A stretch of 46,627 nt of DNA from NCBI RefSeq assembly GCF_002777915.1, contig NZ_NJGE01000001.1:1-46627 (forward strand), written 5' to 3'. Position 1 is the first letter of the stretch. The number at the start of each line of letters is the position of its first letter. The position numbers and the translations under genes are program-made. A model generated the notes under the pieces. That model was given only the letters and a program-made list of their open reading frames with translations, was not told the origin of the DNA and made no database searches. This document shows positions 24,918 to 36,983 of this stretch, piece by piece. Source of the stretch: Bartonella tribocorum (GTDB lineage: Bacteria > Pseudomonadota > Alphaproteobacteria > Rhizobiales > Rhizobiaceae).

Positions 24918-26129
24918 TTACAAATCAAGAACAAGGCGTTCCGGATCTTCTAAGCTTTCCTTAATACGCACAAGGAAAGTTACAGCTTCTTGCCCATCCA
25001 CAATACGGTGATCATAAGAAAGCGCTAAATACATCATGGGGCGGATGACCACTTGGCCCTCAACAACCATTGCTCGCTCTTTAATCGCATGCATTCCCAA
25101 AATACCAGATTGTGGTGCATTCAAAATCGGTGTTGACATCAACGATCCATACACACCACCATTGGTAATGGTAAAAGTTCCGCCTTGCATATCAGAAACG
25201 GCTAATTTTCCATCACGCGCAAGACGCCCCAAACGGCCAATCTCCTTTTCAATCTCTGCCAATGACATTTGATCTGCATCACGCACCACTGGAACGACAA
25301 GCCCTTTATCCGTTCCAACAGCAATTCCAACATTGACATAGTTTTTGTAAACAATATCTGTTCCATCGATTTCGGCATTAACAGCAGGAAGTTCTTTTAA
25401 TGCATGACAAACAGCTTTGGTAAAAAATCCCATAAAACCAAGTTTAACACCATGTTTCTTTTCAAAAAGATCCTTATAACGCTTGCGCAAATCCATCACT
25501 GCCGACATATCAACCTCATTAAATGTGGTTAACATCGCTGCTACATTTTGCGCATCTTTAAGACGACGAGCAATTGTTTGACGCAACTTCGTCATACGAA
25601 CCCGCTCTTCACGCGTTTCTGGAATAGGAGCCACTGAAGAACTCGTCGCAGAAGAAGAAGGTGTAGAAGCCTTTGTTCTTTGTTCTAATCCACCAAGAAC
25701 ATCTCCTTTAAGAATTTGTCCACGTTTTCCAGAACCTGAGATATCACTTTTTGCGACATTATTTTCAGCCATCAATTTTGCTGCTGAAGGTGAAGGAGGC
25801 ATAGTACTGCTCGAAGCAGGCTTCTCCGATTCAGATGAAGCTGCTGGAACAGGTGTAGCAGAAGGCGAAAATGATTGGGAAACACCAGCTTCACCAGCTT
25901 CCACCGCTCCTAAAAGAGCATTGACTTCAACCGTATCGCCTTCTTTTGCAATGATTTCAGATAATTTCCCTGCAACAGGAGAAGGAACTTCAACTGTTAC
26001 CTTATCAGTTTCTAATTCAACCAAAGGCTCATCCATAGCGACAGCTTCGCCAAGTTTTTTAAACCATTTGCCAACCGTTGCTTCGGTAACCGATTCGCCC
26101 AAAGTAGGAACACGGATTTCTGTAGTCAT
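24918..26129 (-). CDS. sucB: Dihydrolipoyllysine succinyltransferase (E2 of 2-oxoglutarate dehydrogenase)
   Basis: E2 carries the succinyl group on its lipoyl arm and hands it to CoA. The 403-residue protein has one lipoyl domain (residues about 3-77) with the lipoylated Lys in [11 protein letters not shown] (Lys 43), then a Ser/Pro/Ala-rich flexible linker. A peripheral-subunit-binding domain follows (about 110-150, containing [11 protein letters not shown]). The catalytic domain carries the active-site His-Asp in [13 protein letters not shown] near residue 375. A single lipoyl domain and its place between sucA and lpdA identify it as SucB rather than pyruvate dehydrogenase E2. Confidence 0.96.
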   Translation of the reverse strand: MTTEIRVPTLGESVTEATVGKWFKKLGEAVAMDEPLVELETDKVTVEVPSPVAGKLSEIIAKEGDTVEVNALLGAVEAGEAGVSQSFSPSATPVPAASSESEKPASSSTMPPSPSAAKLMAENNVAKSDISGSGKRGQILKGDVLGGLEQRTKASTPSSSATSSSVAPIPETREERVRMTKLRQTIARRLKDAQNVAAMLTTFNEVDMSAVMDLRKRYKDLFEKKHGVKLGFMGFFTKAVCHALKELPAVNAEIDGTDIVYKNYVNVGIAVGTDKGLVVPVVRDADQMSLAEIEKEIGRLGRLARDGKLAVSDMQGGTFTITNGGVYGSLMSTPILNAPQSGILGMHAIKERAMVVEGQVVIRPMMYLALSYDHRIVDGQEAVTFLVRIKESLEDPERLVLDL

Positions 26130-26161
26130 AATATTTTTCCATACATCAGAGTAGTAATAAA

Positions 26162-29161
26162 TTAAGAACCTAACGCGTCTTTAAGAAACGCAGCCAGTTG
26201 TTCAAGGTGTTTCACCATTAACCCAGAGGCCGGTGACGCACTCGCAGGACGCCCTGCATAACGAGCACGTGAATATTGCGCATTAATATGCGTCAAAACC
26301 CATTCCAAATAAGGCTCAATAAATGACCAAGCCCCCATGTTTTTTGGTTCCTCTTGACACCAAAAAACCTCTGCCTGCAAAAAGCGCGACAACACATTCA
26401 CTAAAACTTTTGCAGGGAAAGGATACAACTGTTCAACACGAAGAAGATAAACATCATCGATACCCTTTTTCTCACGTTCTTCATAAAGGTCATAATAAAC
26501 CTTTCCTGTACAAAGAACGACACGACGAATTTTATTATCTTTCTGCAATTTCACGACAGAATCTTTGAGACATTCTGCATCATCAAGCAACACACGATGA
26601 AAACTTGTTTCTGGTCCCATTTCACTGAGAAGAGAAACGGCCCGCTTATGACGCAAAAGTGATTTTGGTGTCATTAAAATCAATGGCTTACGGAAATCAC
26701 GCTTAATTTGTCGACGCAAAATGTGAAAATAATTTGCAGGGGTTGTACAATTAGCAACCTGCATATTATCTTCCGCACAAAGCTGAAGAAATCGCTCTAG
26801 CCTTGCAGAAGAATGTTCCGGTCCTTGCCCTTCAAAACCATGAGGTAATAAACACACAAGACCAGACATACGAAGCCATTTACGCTCTGCGGATGAAATA
26901 AATTGATCAAAGATGACCTGTGCACCATTAGAAAAGTCACCAAATTGTGCTTCCCAAAGTGTTAATCCTCGTGGTTCAGCGAGAGAATATCCATATTCAA
27001 AACCAAGAACAGCTTCTTCAGAAAGCATAGAATTAACAACTTCATAAAGCGCTTGCCCTTTTTGTAAATGGTTCAAAGGAATATAACGCGCTTCATTTTC
27101 TTGGTCATAAAGAACCGAATGACGTTGTGAAAAAGTTCCCCGTTCAACATCCTCACCGGAAAGACGAACCGGCGCTCCTTCTAAACAAAGCGAACCAAAA
27201 GCGAGAGCTTCAGCGGTTGCCCAATCAACGCCCTCACCCGTTTCAAAAATTTTAGCACGATTGTTTAAAAAACGCTGTATCGTTTTATGAACATTAAAAT
27301 TTGCTGGAACTTCGACAAGTTTCTGACCAATTTCCTTTAAAGTCTTTAACTCAACGCCTGTTGTTCTAGAATGTTGCTCATCAGTATTACTAAAAGCCTT
27401 GAGTCCCGTCCAACTTCCATCAAGCCAATCAGCTTTATTAGGTTTATAAGAAGCACTTGCTTCCAATTCATCTTCAAGTTTATCACGCCATAACTTTTTT
27501 TGTTGCTCAATTTCTTCTGAAGAAACCATTCCTTCTGCTATCAATTGATCACTATAAAGCTGAAGTGTTGTTTTATGACTACGAATTGCTTTATACATAA
27601 GTGGCTGTGTAAAGGAAGGTTCATCGCCTTCATTATGTCCATAACGGCGATAACAAAACATATCAATGACCACCGGTTTATGGAAAATTTGACGAAACTC
27701 CATTGCTATCTTTGCAACAAAAACAACAGCTTCAGGATCATCCCCATTCACATGGAAAATGGGAGCATCAATCATTTTTGCAACATCAGATGGATAAGGC
27801 GAAGAACGTGAAAAACGTGGCGCTGTTGTAAAACCAATCTGATTATTAATAATAACATGAAGTGAGCCTGCAACACGATAACCTTTAAGACCTGAAAGAC
27901 CAAAAGTTTCTTGGATAACACCTTGTCCTGCAAAAGCAGCATCACCATGAATAAGCAATGGCAACACTTTTGAACGCTCATTTAATGGGAGTGAATCAGT
28001 GTGTGGGGGGCCCACAAGCTGATCTTGTTTAGCACGTGCTTTTCCCATAACAACCGGATCAACAATTTCAAGATGAGAAGGATTAGCCAAAAGTGATAAA
28101 TGAACTTTATTCCCATCAAAGTCCAAATCTGCAGTCGTTCCTAAATGATATTTAACATCACCTGATCCCTCTACATCATCTGGTTTATAAGATCCCCCTT
28201 TGAATTCGTGAAAGATAGCTCTATGCGGCTTGGCGAGAACTTGTGAAAGAACATTTAAACGACCACGATGGGCCATTCCCAAAATAACTTCCCGCACCCC
28301 TAAAGCACTACCACATTTAATAATTTGCTCAAGAGCAGGAATCAACGCTTCACCACCATCAAGTCCAAAACGTTTTGTACCTTTATATTTAGTATCTAAA
28401 AACTGTTCGAATCCCTCTGCTTCAATAAGCTTATTCAGGATAGCTTTCTTGTCTTGCTGCGTGAAAGCAATTTTTTTATCTCGTCCTTCAATACGCTCTT
28501 GAAGCCATGCTTTCTGAACTGGATCAGAAACATGCATATACTCCACACCGATTGTTGAACAATAGGCACGATTGAGAATTTCAAGCATTTGCGGAATAGT
28601 TGCATATTCCAATCCTAAAACATTATCAATAAAAATGGGACGTTCATAATCAGCAGGAGTAAAACCATAAGCTTCTGGAGAAAGTTCTTTATAATCCTCA
28701 AGCTTTTCAGCCAATTGAAGAGGATCAAGCTTTGCACGAAGATGCCCTTGTGCTCGAAACGCACGAATCATCATAATAGCGTGAACAGAATCACGCGTTG
28801 CACGAATAATATCTTGTTCACTGGAAGTCTTTCCCTTTTGAGCAGCCCCTGTTTCTGCTTTTTCCTTTAATTTATCACCAAGATATTTTTCAAGAGAAGA
28901 CCAATCACCATCAAGAGCAGAAACCAACTCACCATCTGGCTTCAGTGGCCAATGATCACGCTGCCATGTTGCTCCTTCAGCATTTTTGAGAACATCTTCT
29001 TTGTTATCATGAAGACCTTCAAAAAAAGCACGCCATTGTGAATCAACACTGGTAGGATCTTTTTCATACTGAGCATAAAGCTGATCTATATAATCTGCAT
29101 TCCCACCATAAAGAAACGACGTCTGTGCAAAAAGACTATTTATCTCGTCCTGCCTTGCCAT
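26162..29161 (-). CDS. sucA: 2-oxoglutarate dehydrogenase E1 component
   Basis: SucA is the thiamine-diphosphate enzyme that decarboxylates 2-oxoglutarate and succinylates the E2 lipoyl group in the TCA cycle. At 999 residues it is full length. The N-terminal E2-binding segment contains [15 protein letters not shown]. The core has [11 protein letters not shown], the ThDP/Mg-binding [15 protein letters not shown] and INNQIGFTT, and the transketolase-like pyrimidine domain with [30 protein letters not shown] ribosome-binding site fits the start. Spacing to sucB is 32 bp. An inverted repeat at 29282-29315 lies between it and sucD upstream. Confidence 0.97.
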   Translation of the reverse strand: MARQDEINSLFAQTSFLYGGNADYIDQLYAQYEKDPTSVDSQWRAFFEGLHDNKEDVLKNAEGATWQRDHWPLKPDGELVSALDGDWSSLEKYLGDKLKEKAETGAAQKGKTSSEQDIIRATRDSVHAIMMIRAFRAQGHLRAKLDPLQLAEKLEDYKELSPEAYGFTPADYERPIFIDNVLGLEYATIPQMLEILNRAYCSTIGVEYMHVSDPVQKAWLQERIEGRDKKIAFTQQDKKAILNKLIEAEGFEQFLDTKYKGTKRFGLDGGEALIPALEQIIKCGSALGVREVILGMAHRGRLNVLSQVLAKPHRAIFHEFKGGSYKPDDVEGSGDVKYHLGTTADLDFDGNKVHLSLLANPSHLEIVDPVVMGKARAKQDQLVGPPHTDSLPLNERSKVLPLLIHGDAAFAGQGVIQETFGLSGLKGYRVAGSLHVIINNQIGFTTAPRFSRSSPYPSDVAKMIDAPIFHVNGDDPEAVVFVAKIAMEFRQIFHKPVVIDMFCYRRYGHNEGDEPSFTQPLMYKAIRSHKTTLQLYSDQLIAEGMVSSEEIEQQKKLWRDKLEDELEASASYKPNKADWLDGSWTGLKAFSNTDEQHSRTTGVELKTLKEIGQKLVEVPANFNVHKTIQRFLNNRAKIFETGEGVDWATAEALAFGSLCLEGAPVRLSGEDVERGTFSQRHSVLYDQENEARYIPLNHLQKGQALYEVVNSMLSEEAVLGFEYGYSLAEPRGLTLWEAQFGDFSNGAQVIFDQFISSAERKWLRMSGLVCLLPHGFEGQGPEHSSARLERFLQLCAEDNMQVANCTTPANYFHILRRQIKRDFRKPLILMTPKSLLRHKRAVSLLSEMGPETSFHRVLLDDAECLKDSVVKLQKDNKIRRVVLCTGKVYYDLYEEREKKGIDDVYLLRVEQLYPFPAKVLVNVLSRFLQAEVFWCQEEPKNMGAWSFIEPYLEWVLTHINAQYSRARYAGRPASASPASGLMVKHLEQLAAFLKDALGS

Positions 29162-29281
29162 ATACCTCTCCGGAACATCTATTCCGTCTCCTTATATCTC
29201 TTTTCGACCTTTAAATGCTTACAAAGCAGATGAGGGTACGAACATTCAAAAAAGTTTTACCTTTTTATACTCAAGTTTTTT

Positions 29282-29315
29282 CACCTGAATTAAGAAAATA
29301 TTCTTACTTCAGATG
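29282..29315 (-). promoter_or_regulatory. Inverted repeat in the sucD-sucA intergenic gap
   Basis: On the minus strand CATCTGAA-g-TAAGAA and TTCTTA-a-TTCAGGTG form a 14-bp stem with a single internal mismatch, one G-T pair and a 4-base loop. It sits just after the sucD stop within the 164-bp gap before sucA. No T-run follows it on the minus strand, so it is a weak candidate for full termination. It could be a processing or mRNA-stability hairpin that sets different levels of sucCD and sucAB-lpd. Confidence 0.5.
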
Positions 29316-29325
29316 AAATCTTCTT

Positions 29326-30228
29326 TTAGCCTTTCAAAACTGACATCAAAGTCTTACCTATCTGTGATGGCGAAGGAGACACACGAATCCCTGCTGATTC
29401 CATTGCCGCAATTTTATCTTCTGCTCCACCTTTACCACCCGAAATAACAGCACCTGCATGCCCCATAGTCCGTCCTGGAGGAGCCGTACGACCAGCAATA
29501 AAGCCAACAACTGGCTTTTTACGCCCCTTTCTTGCCTCATCTTGGAGAAACTGTGCTGCTTCTTCTTCAGCAGATCCACCAATCTCACCAATCATAACAA
29601 TAGACTGGGTTTCATCATCCGCTAAAAACATTTCCAACACATCAATAAATTCAGTTCCTTTAACAGGATCACCACCAATCCCTATAGCGGTTGTTTGTCC
29701 CAGACCTTCCTGACTCGTTTGAAAAACAGCTTCATACGTTAAAGTTCCCGACCGTGAAACAACTCCAACAGAGCCTTTTCTAAAAATAGAACCAGGCATA
29801 ATACCAATTTTACACTCATTGGGTGTGAGAATACCAGGACAATTAGGACCAATAAGGCGAGATTTTGAGTTTTCTAATCGCGCCTTTACTTTCACCATAT
29901 CCATAACGGGAATGCCTTCCGTAATACAGATAATTAAACGAACTTCAGCTTCAATAGCTTCTATAATAGCTGCCGCAGCCCCTGCAGGAGGAACATAAAT
30001 AACGGAAGCATCCGCGCCTGTTTTTTCTTTTGCTTCTGAAACACTAGAAAAGATAGGAAGAGTTTCACCTTTTGAACCTTCCCATGTCTCTCCACCTTTT
30101 TTAGGATTAACACCACCAACCATTTGCGTGCCATGATAAGCAAGCGCCTGTTCTGTATGAAATGTTCCTGTTTTTCCTGTAAGTCCCTGAACCAGAACTT
30201 TTGTATCCTTATTCACAAGAATTGACAT
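29326..30228 (-). CDS. sucD: Succinyl-CoA synthetase subunit alpha
   Basis: SucD and SucC make succinate and a nucleoside triphosphate from succinyl-CoA; the alpha subunit binds CoA and carries the phosphohistidine. The 300-residue protein has the CoA-binding Rossmann start [36 protein letters not shown] and the active-site His in [14 protein letters not shown] (about residues 245-258). A GTG at 30231 directly precedes the ATG at 30228, which I chose because it lies clear of the sucC stop. It follows sucC with 3 bp between, so the two are co-transcribed and probably translationally coupled. Confidence 0.96.
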   Translation of the reverse strand: MSILVNKDTKVLVQGLTGKTGTFHTEQALAYHGTQMVGGVNPKKGGETWEGSKGETLPIFSSVSEAKEKTGADASVIYVPPAGAAAAIIEAIEAEVRLIICITEGIPVMDMVKVKARLENSKSRLIGPNCPGILTPNECKIGIMPGSIFRKGSVGVVSRSGTLTYEAVFQTSQEGLGQTTAIGIGGDPVKGTEFIDVLEMFLADDETQSIVMIGEIGGSAEEEAAQFLQDEARKGRKKPVVGFIAGRTAPPGRTMGHAGAVISGGKGGAEDKIAAMESAGIRVSPSPSQIGKTLMSVLKG

Positions 30229-30231
30229 CAC

Positions 30232-31428
30232 TTAAGCTCCCTTTACGGCTGCAACAATTTTTTGAGCAGCATCATCTAAATCATCAGCGGGAATAACATT
30301 CAAACCACTGTCATTGATTATTGTTTTACCCTGCTCAACATTCGTGCCTTCAAGACGAACAACCAAAGGAACCTTTAAACCAACTTCACGCACAGCAGCA
30401 ACCACACCTTCAGCAATAACATCACAACGCATAATACCACCAAAAATGTTAACCAAAATGCCCTTAACATTTGGATCAGCCGTAATAATCTTAAAAGCAG
30501 CTGTCACTTTTTCTTTTGATGCACCACCACCAACATCCAAAAAATTTGCCGGCTCAGCTCCATAAAGCTTAATGATATCCATGGTTGCCATAGCAAGCCC
30601 CGCACCGTTGACCATACAACCAATTGTGCCCTCAAGAGCAACATAAGCAAGATCATGCTTTGAAGCTTCAATTTCTTTTGGATCTTCTTCTGAAAGATCG
30701 CGCAATTCTAAAATATCTGGATGACGAAACAAAGCATTATTATCAAAAGAAACTTTTGCATCAAGAACGCGCAAATGACCATCTTTCATCACGATAAGCG
30801 GATTAATTTCTAAAAGGCTCATATCTTTTTCACAAAACGCCTTATAGAGAATTGGAAAAAGCTTTTCACCATCTTCCCGTGCACTATCGTGCAATTCTAA
30901 TGCATCACAAAGTCTTGCACAATCAGCAGAAGTAACTCCCTCTGTCTCATCAATGGGCAATGTGAAGATTTTTTCCGGTGTTTCTTCAGCAACTGTTTCA
31001 ATATCCATTCCACCTTCTGTTGAAACAACAAAAGCAATCCGACCAACGCTACGATCAACCAAAAGTGAAAGATAAAGTTCGCGCTCAATATCAGCACCAT
31101 CCTCAATATAAAGACGATTGACCTGTTTACCCTCTGGACCAGTTTGTTTGGTTACCAAAGTTTTCCCAAGCATTTCTTGAACATTTGCAACAACCTCTTC
31201 AACAGATTGTGCAAGCCGAACACCACCTTTTGCCTCAGGACCAAGTTCTTTAAACTTCCCCTTACCACGACCACCTGCATGTATCTGACTTTTGACCACA
31301 TAGAGAGGTCCAAGCAATTTTTTTGCCCATTTTTCAGCTTGCTCTACAGAATAAACAGCAACACCATTTGCAATGGGTGCTCCATATTCATGAAGCAGAC
31401 GTTTGGCCTGATACTCATGGATATTCAT
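30232..31428 (-). CDS. sucC: Succinyl-CoA synthetase subunit beta
   Basis: The beta subunit binds nucleotide and succinate. The 398-residue protein starts with [20 protein letters not shown] and has an ATP-grasp fold with [14 protein letters not shown] (about residues 46-59). The middle has [21 protein letters not shown], and the C-terminal domain has [30 protein letters not shown] and [15 protein letters not shown], all diagnostic. It is preceded by mdh (90 bp) and followed directly by sucD. Confidence 0.97.
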   Translation of the reverse strand: MNIHEYQAKRLLHEYGAPIANGVAVYSVEQAEKWAKKLLGPLYVVKSQIHAGGRGKGKFKELGPEAKGGVRLAQSVEEVVANVQEMLGKTLVTKQTGPEGKQVNRLYIEDGADIERELYLSLLVDRSVGRIAFVVSTEGGMDIETVAEETPEKIFTLPIDETEGVTSADCARLCDALELHDSAREDGEKLFPILYKAFCEKDMSLLEINPLIVMKDGHLRVLDAKVSFDNNALFRHPDILELRDLSEEDPKEIEASKHDLAYVALEGTIGCMVNGAGLAMATMDIIKLYGAEPANFLDVGGGASKEKVTAAFKIITADPNVKGILVNIFGGIMRCDVIAEGVVAAVREVGLKVPLVVRLEGTNVEQGKTIINDSGLNVIPADDLDDAAQKIVAAVKGA

Positions 31429-31518
31429 GCATTTGTCCTTTTCTTTTATGGATTATTATTAATCCTAAAGTTCTAATATTCTAAACTACTTTATTTTAAT
31501 GAATGAAATCTTGTTTTA

Positions 31519-32571
<1,053 letters not shown>

Positions 32572-32768
32572 TCATAAAAAGGAGTAAAGAAATGAAATTT
32601 ACAAATTTCTCTCCTTACAAAAATAACAACCCTCCGCACAAACAACTATTAGAAAATTATCATGATGTATCGATAAAGTGAATTTCAAAAAAATACAACA
32701 GAATTATTACATTTCTTTGATTTCAAAGAGTTATTGTTTTTACAGTTTACGTAAATGTAAAAGTATAA

Positions 32769-33968
32769 TCAATGCTTCTTCTTCAAAAGAAAATGTTCTT
32801 CCCAAAACTTCAAATAATCGTAGCTTTGCATTTCAAAAAGACGCGACTGTGTTCTTTGAAATTCAAATGTTTCCGCAGTCTGAGCATGCCCTTTATACAA
32901 ATCTTCCACCCCTTCTGCTGCCGACATAAATAACCGGATGTGGCGTTCATAAAGAATATCAATAAGTAAAATAAACCGTTTTGTTTCATTGCGACATGTA
33001 TCATCCATAATCGGTACATTATCGATAAAAATCGTATGATAACGCTCTCCTAATACCAAATACTCAGCTGCAGCCAAAGGCTTTGTACACAAATCTCGAT
33101 AATCAAAGCGCGCACAACCGGCAGCAAAACGGGGAATAGGAATGAGGCGTCCTCTTATAGAAAGCTCATCAGATATTTCCTTATGTCCCTGCAACACAAA
33201 TGCCCACGCTTGATCCATGCATTCATCTGCTTTTTTCCCTAATGGTGTTACATACACAGGCTGTAGATTTGATTTTTCAAGACGATAATCTGTTTGTGCA
33301 TCAAGATTAACAACACGAACATATGCTTTCAAAGTTTGAATAAAAGGCAAAAACAGTTCACGATTTAAACCGTTATAATAAAGATTATGCGGCGCCACAT
33401 TTGAAGTGGCAATAAAGAAAATTCCCTTATCAAACAAAGCAGAAATAAGCCGCCCTAACACCATAGCATCAGCAATATCTGTTACACTAAATTCATCAAA
33501 ACAAAGTACCTTTGCTTCTTGTGCAAGATCTTCAGCAACAGCTAAAATAGGATTATCTTGTTTAGATTTTGCACGCCCAGATGCTTGACGATAAAAATTA
33601 ATACGCTCATGTACATCAGCCATAAAATCATTAAAATGCGCGCGCTTTTTATGGGTCTTCGGCAAACAAGAAAAGAACAAATCCATGAGCATGGTTTTAC
33701 CCCGTCCTACTTCACCATAAATATACAATCCTTGAAAAGAACCATTTTCATCCCTTTGTTTTGCAACACCAGAAAAACTTTGCCTTTCCTTTTTAAATAT
33801 TCCTTTTAAAAAAGACCCAAATATCCAAGACCAAGGACGAGAAACATTATGTTCCGAAATTTTTTTTAATAAATGATCAAAGTGCTCTGTCACAGCCAAT
33901 TGAGCTGAATCAAAACGGACTTTCCCTTTAGAGACCAACTCCTTATAGCGCGTTGAAACGAGAACCAT
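32769..33968 (-). CDS. zapE: Cell division ATPase ZapE (AFG1/LACE1 family)
   Basis: ZapE is a cytoplasmic AAA-like ATPase that associates with FtsZ during constriction in E. coli; mitochondrial AFG1 homologs act in respiratory-complex quality control. The 399-residue protein has Walker A GEVGRGKTMLMDLFF (about residues 83-97), Walker B VLCFDEFSVTDIADAM (about 153-168), FIATSNVAPHNLY and the C-terminal IDILYERHIRLFMSA segment. Placement upstream of mdh on the same strand is common in this order. The 287-bp gap to mdh suggests a separate promoter for mdh. Confidence 0.92.
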   Translation of the reverse strand: MVLVSTRYKELVSKGKVRFDSAQLAVTEHFDHLLKKISEHNVSRPWSWIFGSFLKGIFKKERQSFSGVAKQRDENGSFQGLYIYGEVGRGKTMLMDLFFSCLPKTHKKRAHFNDFMADVHERINFYRQASGRAKSKQDNPILAVAEDLAQEAKVLCFDEFSVTDIADAMVLGRLISALFDKGIFFIATSNVAPHNLYYNGLNRELFLPFIQTLKAYVRVVNLDAQTDYRLEKSNLQPVYVTPLGKKADECMDQAWAFVLQGHKEISDELSIRGRLIPIPRFAAGCARFDYRDLCTKPLAAAEYLVLGERYHTIFIDNVPIMDDTCRNETKRFILLIDILYERHIRLFMSAAEGVEDLYKGHAQTAETFEFQRTQSRLFEMQSYDYLKFWEEHFLLKKKH

Positions 33969-34066
33969 CCAAACAACCTTTTTCCAACCGTTTTCAATGA
34001 AAAATACAAATTCTTTTCACGAATCTGCCCATATAGCTTATTTTTTCATAAGCGGTCAAAAATGAT

Positions 34067-34612
34067 CTAACGGCTTAAAACAACAGGATGATCATCAAGT
34101 GTACGTCCCTCAAAACGATCAACATTTGAAGAATAAAGCGCAATGATAACACGTCCAGAATTATTATAAAAATATAATCTTTTTCCTTTAACTGCCCACG
34201 ATCTCACTTGAGAAGCAATTCCTGGACAATGTAAAGGACCAGCGCGGTAACCTTGTCCAAACTTTGTTTGTGGTGTTGCAATCCGACAAACTTTACCCCC
34301 TATAGAAAGATTCCATACCCCAGCAATACTTGCAGGAAATAAATCATTGGCATTGCTTGGCAATTCGAGACTAGCCATTCTTCCATCACTCTGAGAATCT
34401 CCTTTCTCATACATCGAAGCGTTTGCATCTTCAGATATCGACGAAGAAGCATACGATGAATCAGTCACTTCTAATGTTGTCATTTGTTGAGATGGATAAA
34501 AAACTTCTAATGCGTTACTGTTATCATTACTGTTAAACCGCGTTGTTGAACATCCCCCTAAAAGCATTACAGTTGACATTGCAACGAAAAACGAATTTTT
34601 TGAAAACGACAT
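34067..34612 (-). CDS. Omp19-like outer-membrane lipoprotein with Inh protease-inhibitor domain
   Basis: A 181-residue lipoprotein. The start at 34612 gives a signal peptide ending in lipobox LLGGC (Cys near residue 21); a longer frame to 34696 would put 28 odd residues before it. A Ser/Asp-rich linker (about 25-90) precedes a C-terminal AprI/Inh barrel with IAGVWNLSIGGKVCRIATPQ and RAGPLHCPG, whose two Cys probably form the family disulfide. In Brucella the homologous Omp19 (also called U-Omp19) is surface-exposed and inhibits host gut and lysosomal proteases. It is divergent from dapF and transcribed alone. Confidence 0.85.
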   Translation of the reverse strand: MSFSKNSFFVAMSTVMLLGGCSTTRFNSNDNSNALEVFYPSQQMTTLEVTDSSYASSSISEDANASMYEKGDSQSDGRMASLELPSNANDLFPASIAGVWNLSIGGKVCRIATPQTKFGQGYRAGPLHCPGIASQVRSWAVKGKRLYFYNNSGRVIIALYSSNVDRFEGRTLDDHPVVLSR

Positions 34613-34834
34613 ATCTGTACTCTCTCCCACGACAATAAATAAACTCACTAAAAAATTAAGTGAATATTCGTTATAATTACAAAGATAAATTAACAAATTA
34701 AAAAAACAGGATTAAAATTACTCCATTTTAAACGAAATAATTTATGTACCTAGTTTTATATTTTATTAAACACTAGAAATTTATAAGATTTTCAGTCATA
34801 TATCCCTTGATAAGTAATTATATAGAGAAACTTC

Positions 34835-35686
34835 ATGAAAACGCCATTTAGCAAAATGGATGGTCTTGGAAATCAAATTATTGTTGCTGATATGCGCGAA
34901 AGCACACAGGCTCTCACAGTACAAGCAATCCTTGCTTTATCGGCAGATCCTGCAATGCATTTTGATCAAATCATGGCTATCCACAAACCAACAAAGAACA
35001 AAGCTGACTTCCGTATTGAAATATGGAATGCTGATGGTTCAAAAGCTAAAGCTTGTGGCAACGGTACGCGCTGTGTTATTGCATGGCTCACAGATCACGA
35101 TTTGGGTGAAAATTTTTGTTTAGAAACACCTGCTGGAATTATTGAAGGAAGCCGGCAGTCCGACAACCTCATCTCTGTTGATATGGGATGCCCAAATTTC
35201 AATGCAAAAGAGATGCCTGTTTCACGTGAAATAGTTGATACCAATCACGTAGAAATTACAGCTGGCCCCCTAAAAGATGCTTGCCTTATATCTATTGGTA
35301 ATCTCCATGCGATCTTTTTTGTTGAAAATGATCTTCAACATATTCCATTAGAAAAATATGGACCAAAACTTGAACATGATCCCCTTTTTCCAGAACGGTG
35401 CAATATTTCCATTGCTTGCATAACGTCAAAGAAAAGTCTAAATTTACGTACATGGGAGAGAGGAGCAGGGTTAACACAAGCATGTGGGAGTGCTGCGTGT
35501 GCCAGTGCGGTAGCCGCTTATCGACGTGGTCTGACACAGCGCCATATCGATGTGAATTTACCAGGGGGAATACTTAATATTTTTTACCGAGAAGACGATC
35601 ATATTATTATGACGGGACCAATAAAATATCAATTTAGTGGTTTTTTAAATCCTTTAACAGGCTGCTACAAAAAGGATCTCTCTTAA
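34835..35686 (+). CDS. dapF: Diaminopimelate epimerase
   Basis: DapF interconverts LL- and meso-diaminopimelate for lysine and peptidoglycan synthesis, using two cysteines as acid and base. Both are present: ACGNGTRC (about residues 73-80) and ACGSAACASA (about 216-225). The start MKTPFSKMDGLGNQIIVAD and 283-residue length are typical. The segment after residue 125 encodes P-V-S-R-E-I, whose codons form a near-perfect ParB site (35218-35233). Its TAA overlaps the ATG of mtaB by 1 nt. It is the first gene of the dapF-mtaB-ftsY-yciB-gloB run. Confidence 0.96.
   Translation: MKTPFSKMDGLGNQIIVADMRESTQALTVQAILALSADPAMHFDQIMAIHKPTKNKADFRIEIWNADGSKAKACGNGTRCVIAWLTDHDLGENFCLETPAGIIEGSRQSDNLISVDMGCPNFNAKEMPVSREIVDTNHVEITAGPLKDACLISIGNLHAIFFVENDLQHIPLEKYGPKLEHDPLFPERCNISIACITSKKSLNLRTWERGAGLTQACGSAACASAVAAYRRGLTQRHIDVNLPGGILNIFYREDDHIIMTGPIKYQFSGFLNPLTGCYKKDLS
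35218..35233 (+). other. parS: parS-like ParB site inside dapF
   Basis: TGTTTCACGTGAAATA matches the canonical parS sequence TGTTTCACGTGAAACA at 15 of 16 positions; only position 15 differs. It lies within dapF codons for Val-Ser-Arg-Glu-Ile. It is 8.4 kb from the rsmG site and about 6 kb from parB. Binding is inferred from the match and from the nearby ParAB genes. Confidence 0.72.
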
Positions 35687-36969
35687 TGGCAGTAGAAATT
35701 GTAACTTTTGGTTGTCGACTCAATAGCTACGAATCGGAAATCATTCGCAAAGAAAGCACTTCTTCAGGGCTAGACCAACTTAAAGATGGTGCTATTATTT
35801 TCAATACCTGTGCTGTCACAGCAGAAGCCGTACGACAAGCAAAACAAGCTATCCGCAAAGCGCGACGTGAAAATCCTCATGCCCGCATTATTGTTACAGG
35901 ATGTGCTGCTCAAACAGAAGCACAAAATTTTGCCTCTATGACAGAAGTCGATCTCGTTTTAGGAAACGAAGACAAACTTCATGCCCATTCTTATCGTCAA
36001 CTTCCTGATTTTGGTATTAACCATTCTGAAAAGGTGCGCATCAATGATATCATGGAAGTGAAAAAAATTGCTCCCCATATGGTCAGTGCAATGCAAGAAC
36101 GCACCCGTGCTTTTGTACAGGTGCAAAACGGATGCGATCATCGCTGTACATTTTGCATTATTCCTTATGGACGTGGACCCTCTCGTTCAGTTCCCATGGG
36201 AGCTGTCATAGAGCAAATCAAAAAGCTGACAGGTGAGGGGATTCAAGAAGTGGTCCTTACAGGTGTTGACCTTACAAGTTATGGTCACGATCTGCCCGGA
36301 AAAGCGACTCTAGGAAAATTAACTTCAGCCATTTTGCATCATGTCCCTGACTTAGCCCGATTACGCCTCTCATCTATTGATTCCATTGAAGCAGACGAAG
36401 AACTCATAAATCTTTTAGCCTATGAAAAAAGGATCATGCCCCATTTGCATCTATCTTTGCAAGCAGGCGATAATATGATTTTAAAACGGATGAAACGTCG
36501 GCATTTGCGTGAACATGCTATTCAATTTTGCCAAGAATTGCGTGCCAAACGTCCTACAATGGTTTATGGTGCCGACTTAATTGCTGGTTTTCCTACGGAA
36601 ACAGAAGAGATGTTTCAAAACAGTCTTTCTTTAATCAAAGATTGTCATTTAACCCACCTTCATGTTTTCCCCTTTAGTCCAAGAGAAGGTACACCTGCCG
36701 CACGAATGCCACAAGTCAACCGTAAAATAGTTAAGATGCGTGCTGAAAAATTGCGTAAAGCAGGTGAGGAAGCTTACCAAAAACATCTTGCTCATTTACA
36801 AAACAGCCAACAAACAATTCTTGTTGAAAAAGATGAAATTGGACGGACAGAAGATTATACTCTTGTACAAATTAAAGGTGCAAAAGCAGGAACAATTGTT
36901 CAAGCCCTTATCATTGACCATGATGGCGATAAATTAATTGCTGTCCTTCCAAAATTAAACGCTGCTTGA
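35686..36969 (+). CDS. mtaB: tRNA threonylcarbamoyladenosine methylthiotransferase MtaB
   Basis: MtaB is a radical-SAM enzyme with two iron-sulfur clusters that adds a methylthio group to t6A at position 37 of ANN-decoding tRNAs. The 427-residue protein has an N-terminal methylthiotransferase domain with three cluster cysteines (FGCRLNSYE, NTCAVTAEA, TGCAAQ). The radical-SAM motif C-x3-C-x2-C is in NGCDHRCTFCIIPYGRG (about residues 149-165). A C-terminal TRAM-like part follows. MtaB rather than MiaB is indicated by the start VEIVTFGCRLNSYES. The ATG overlaps the dapF stop by 1 nt. Confidence 0.94.
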   Translation: MAVEIVTFGCRLNSYESEIIRKESTSSGLDQLKDGAIIFNTCAVTAEAVRQAKQAIRKARRENPHARIIVTGCAAQTEAQNFASMTEVDLVLGNEDKLHAHSYRQLPDFGINHSEKVRINDIMEVKKIAPHMVSAMQERTRAFVQVQNGCDHRCTFCIIPYGRGPSRSVPMGAVIEQIKKLTGEGIQEVVLTGVDLTSYGHDLPGKATLGKLTSAILHHVPDLARLRLSSIDSIEADEELINLLAYEKRIMPHLHLSLQAGDNMILKRMKRRHLREHAIQFCQELRAKRPTMVYGADLIAGFPTETEEMFQNSLSLIKDCHLTHLHVFPFSPREGTPAARMPQVNRKIVKMRAEKLRKAGEEAYQKHLAHLQNSQQTILVEKDEIGRTEDYTLVQIKGAKAGTIVQALIIDHDGDKLIAVLPKLNAA

Positions 36970-36983
36970 GCCGGAAAACCCTT

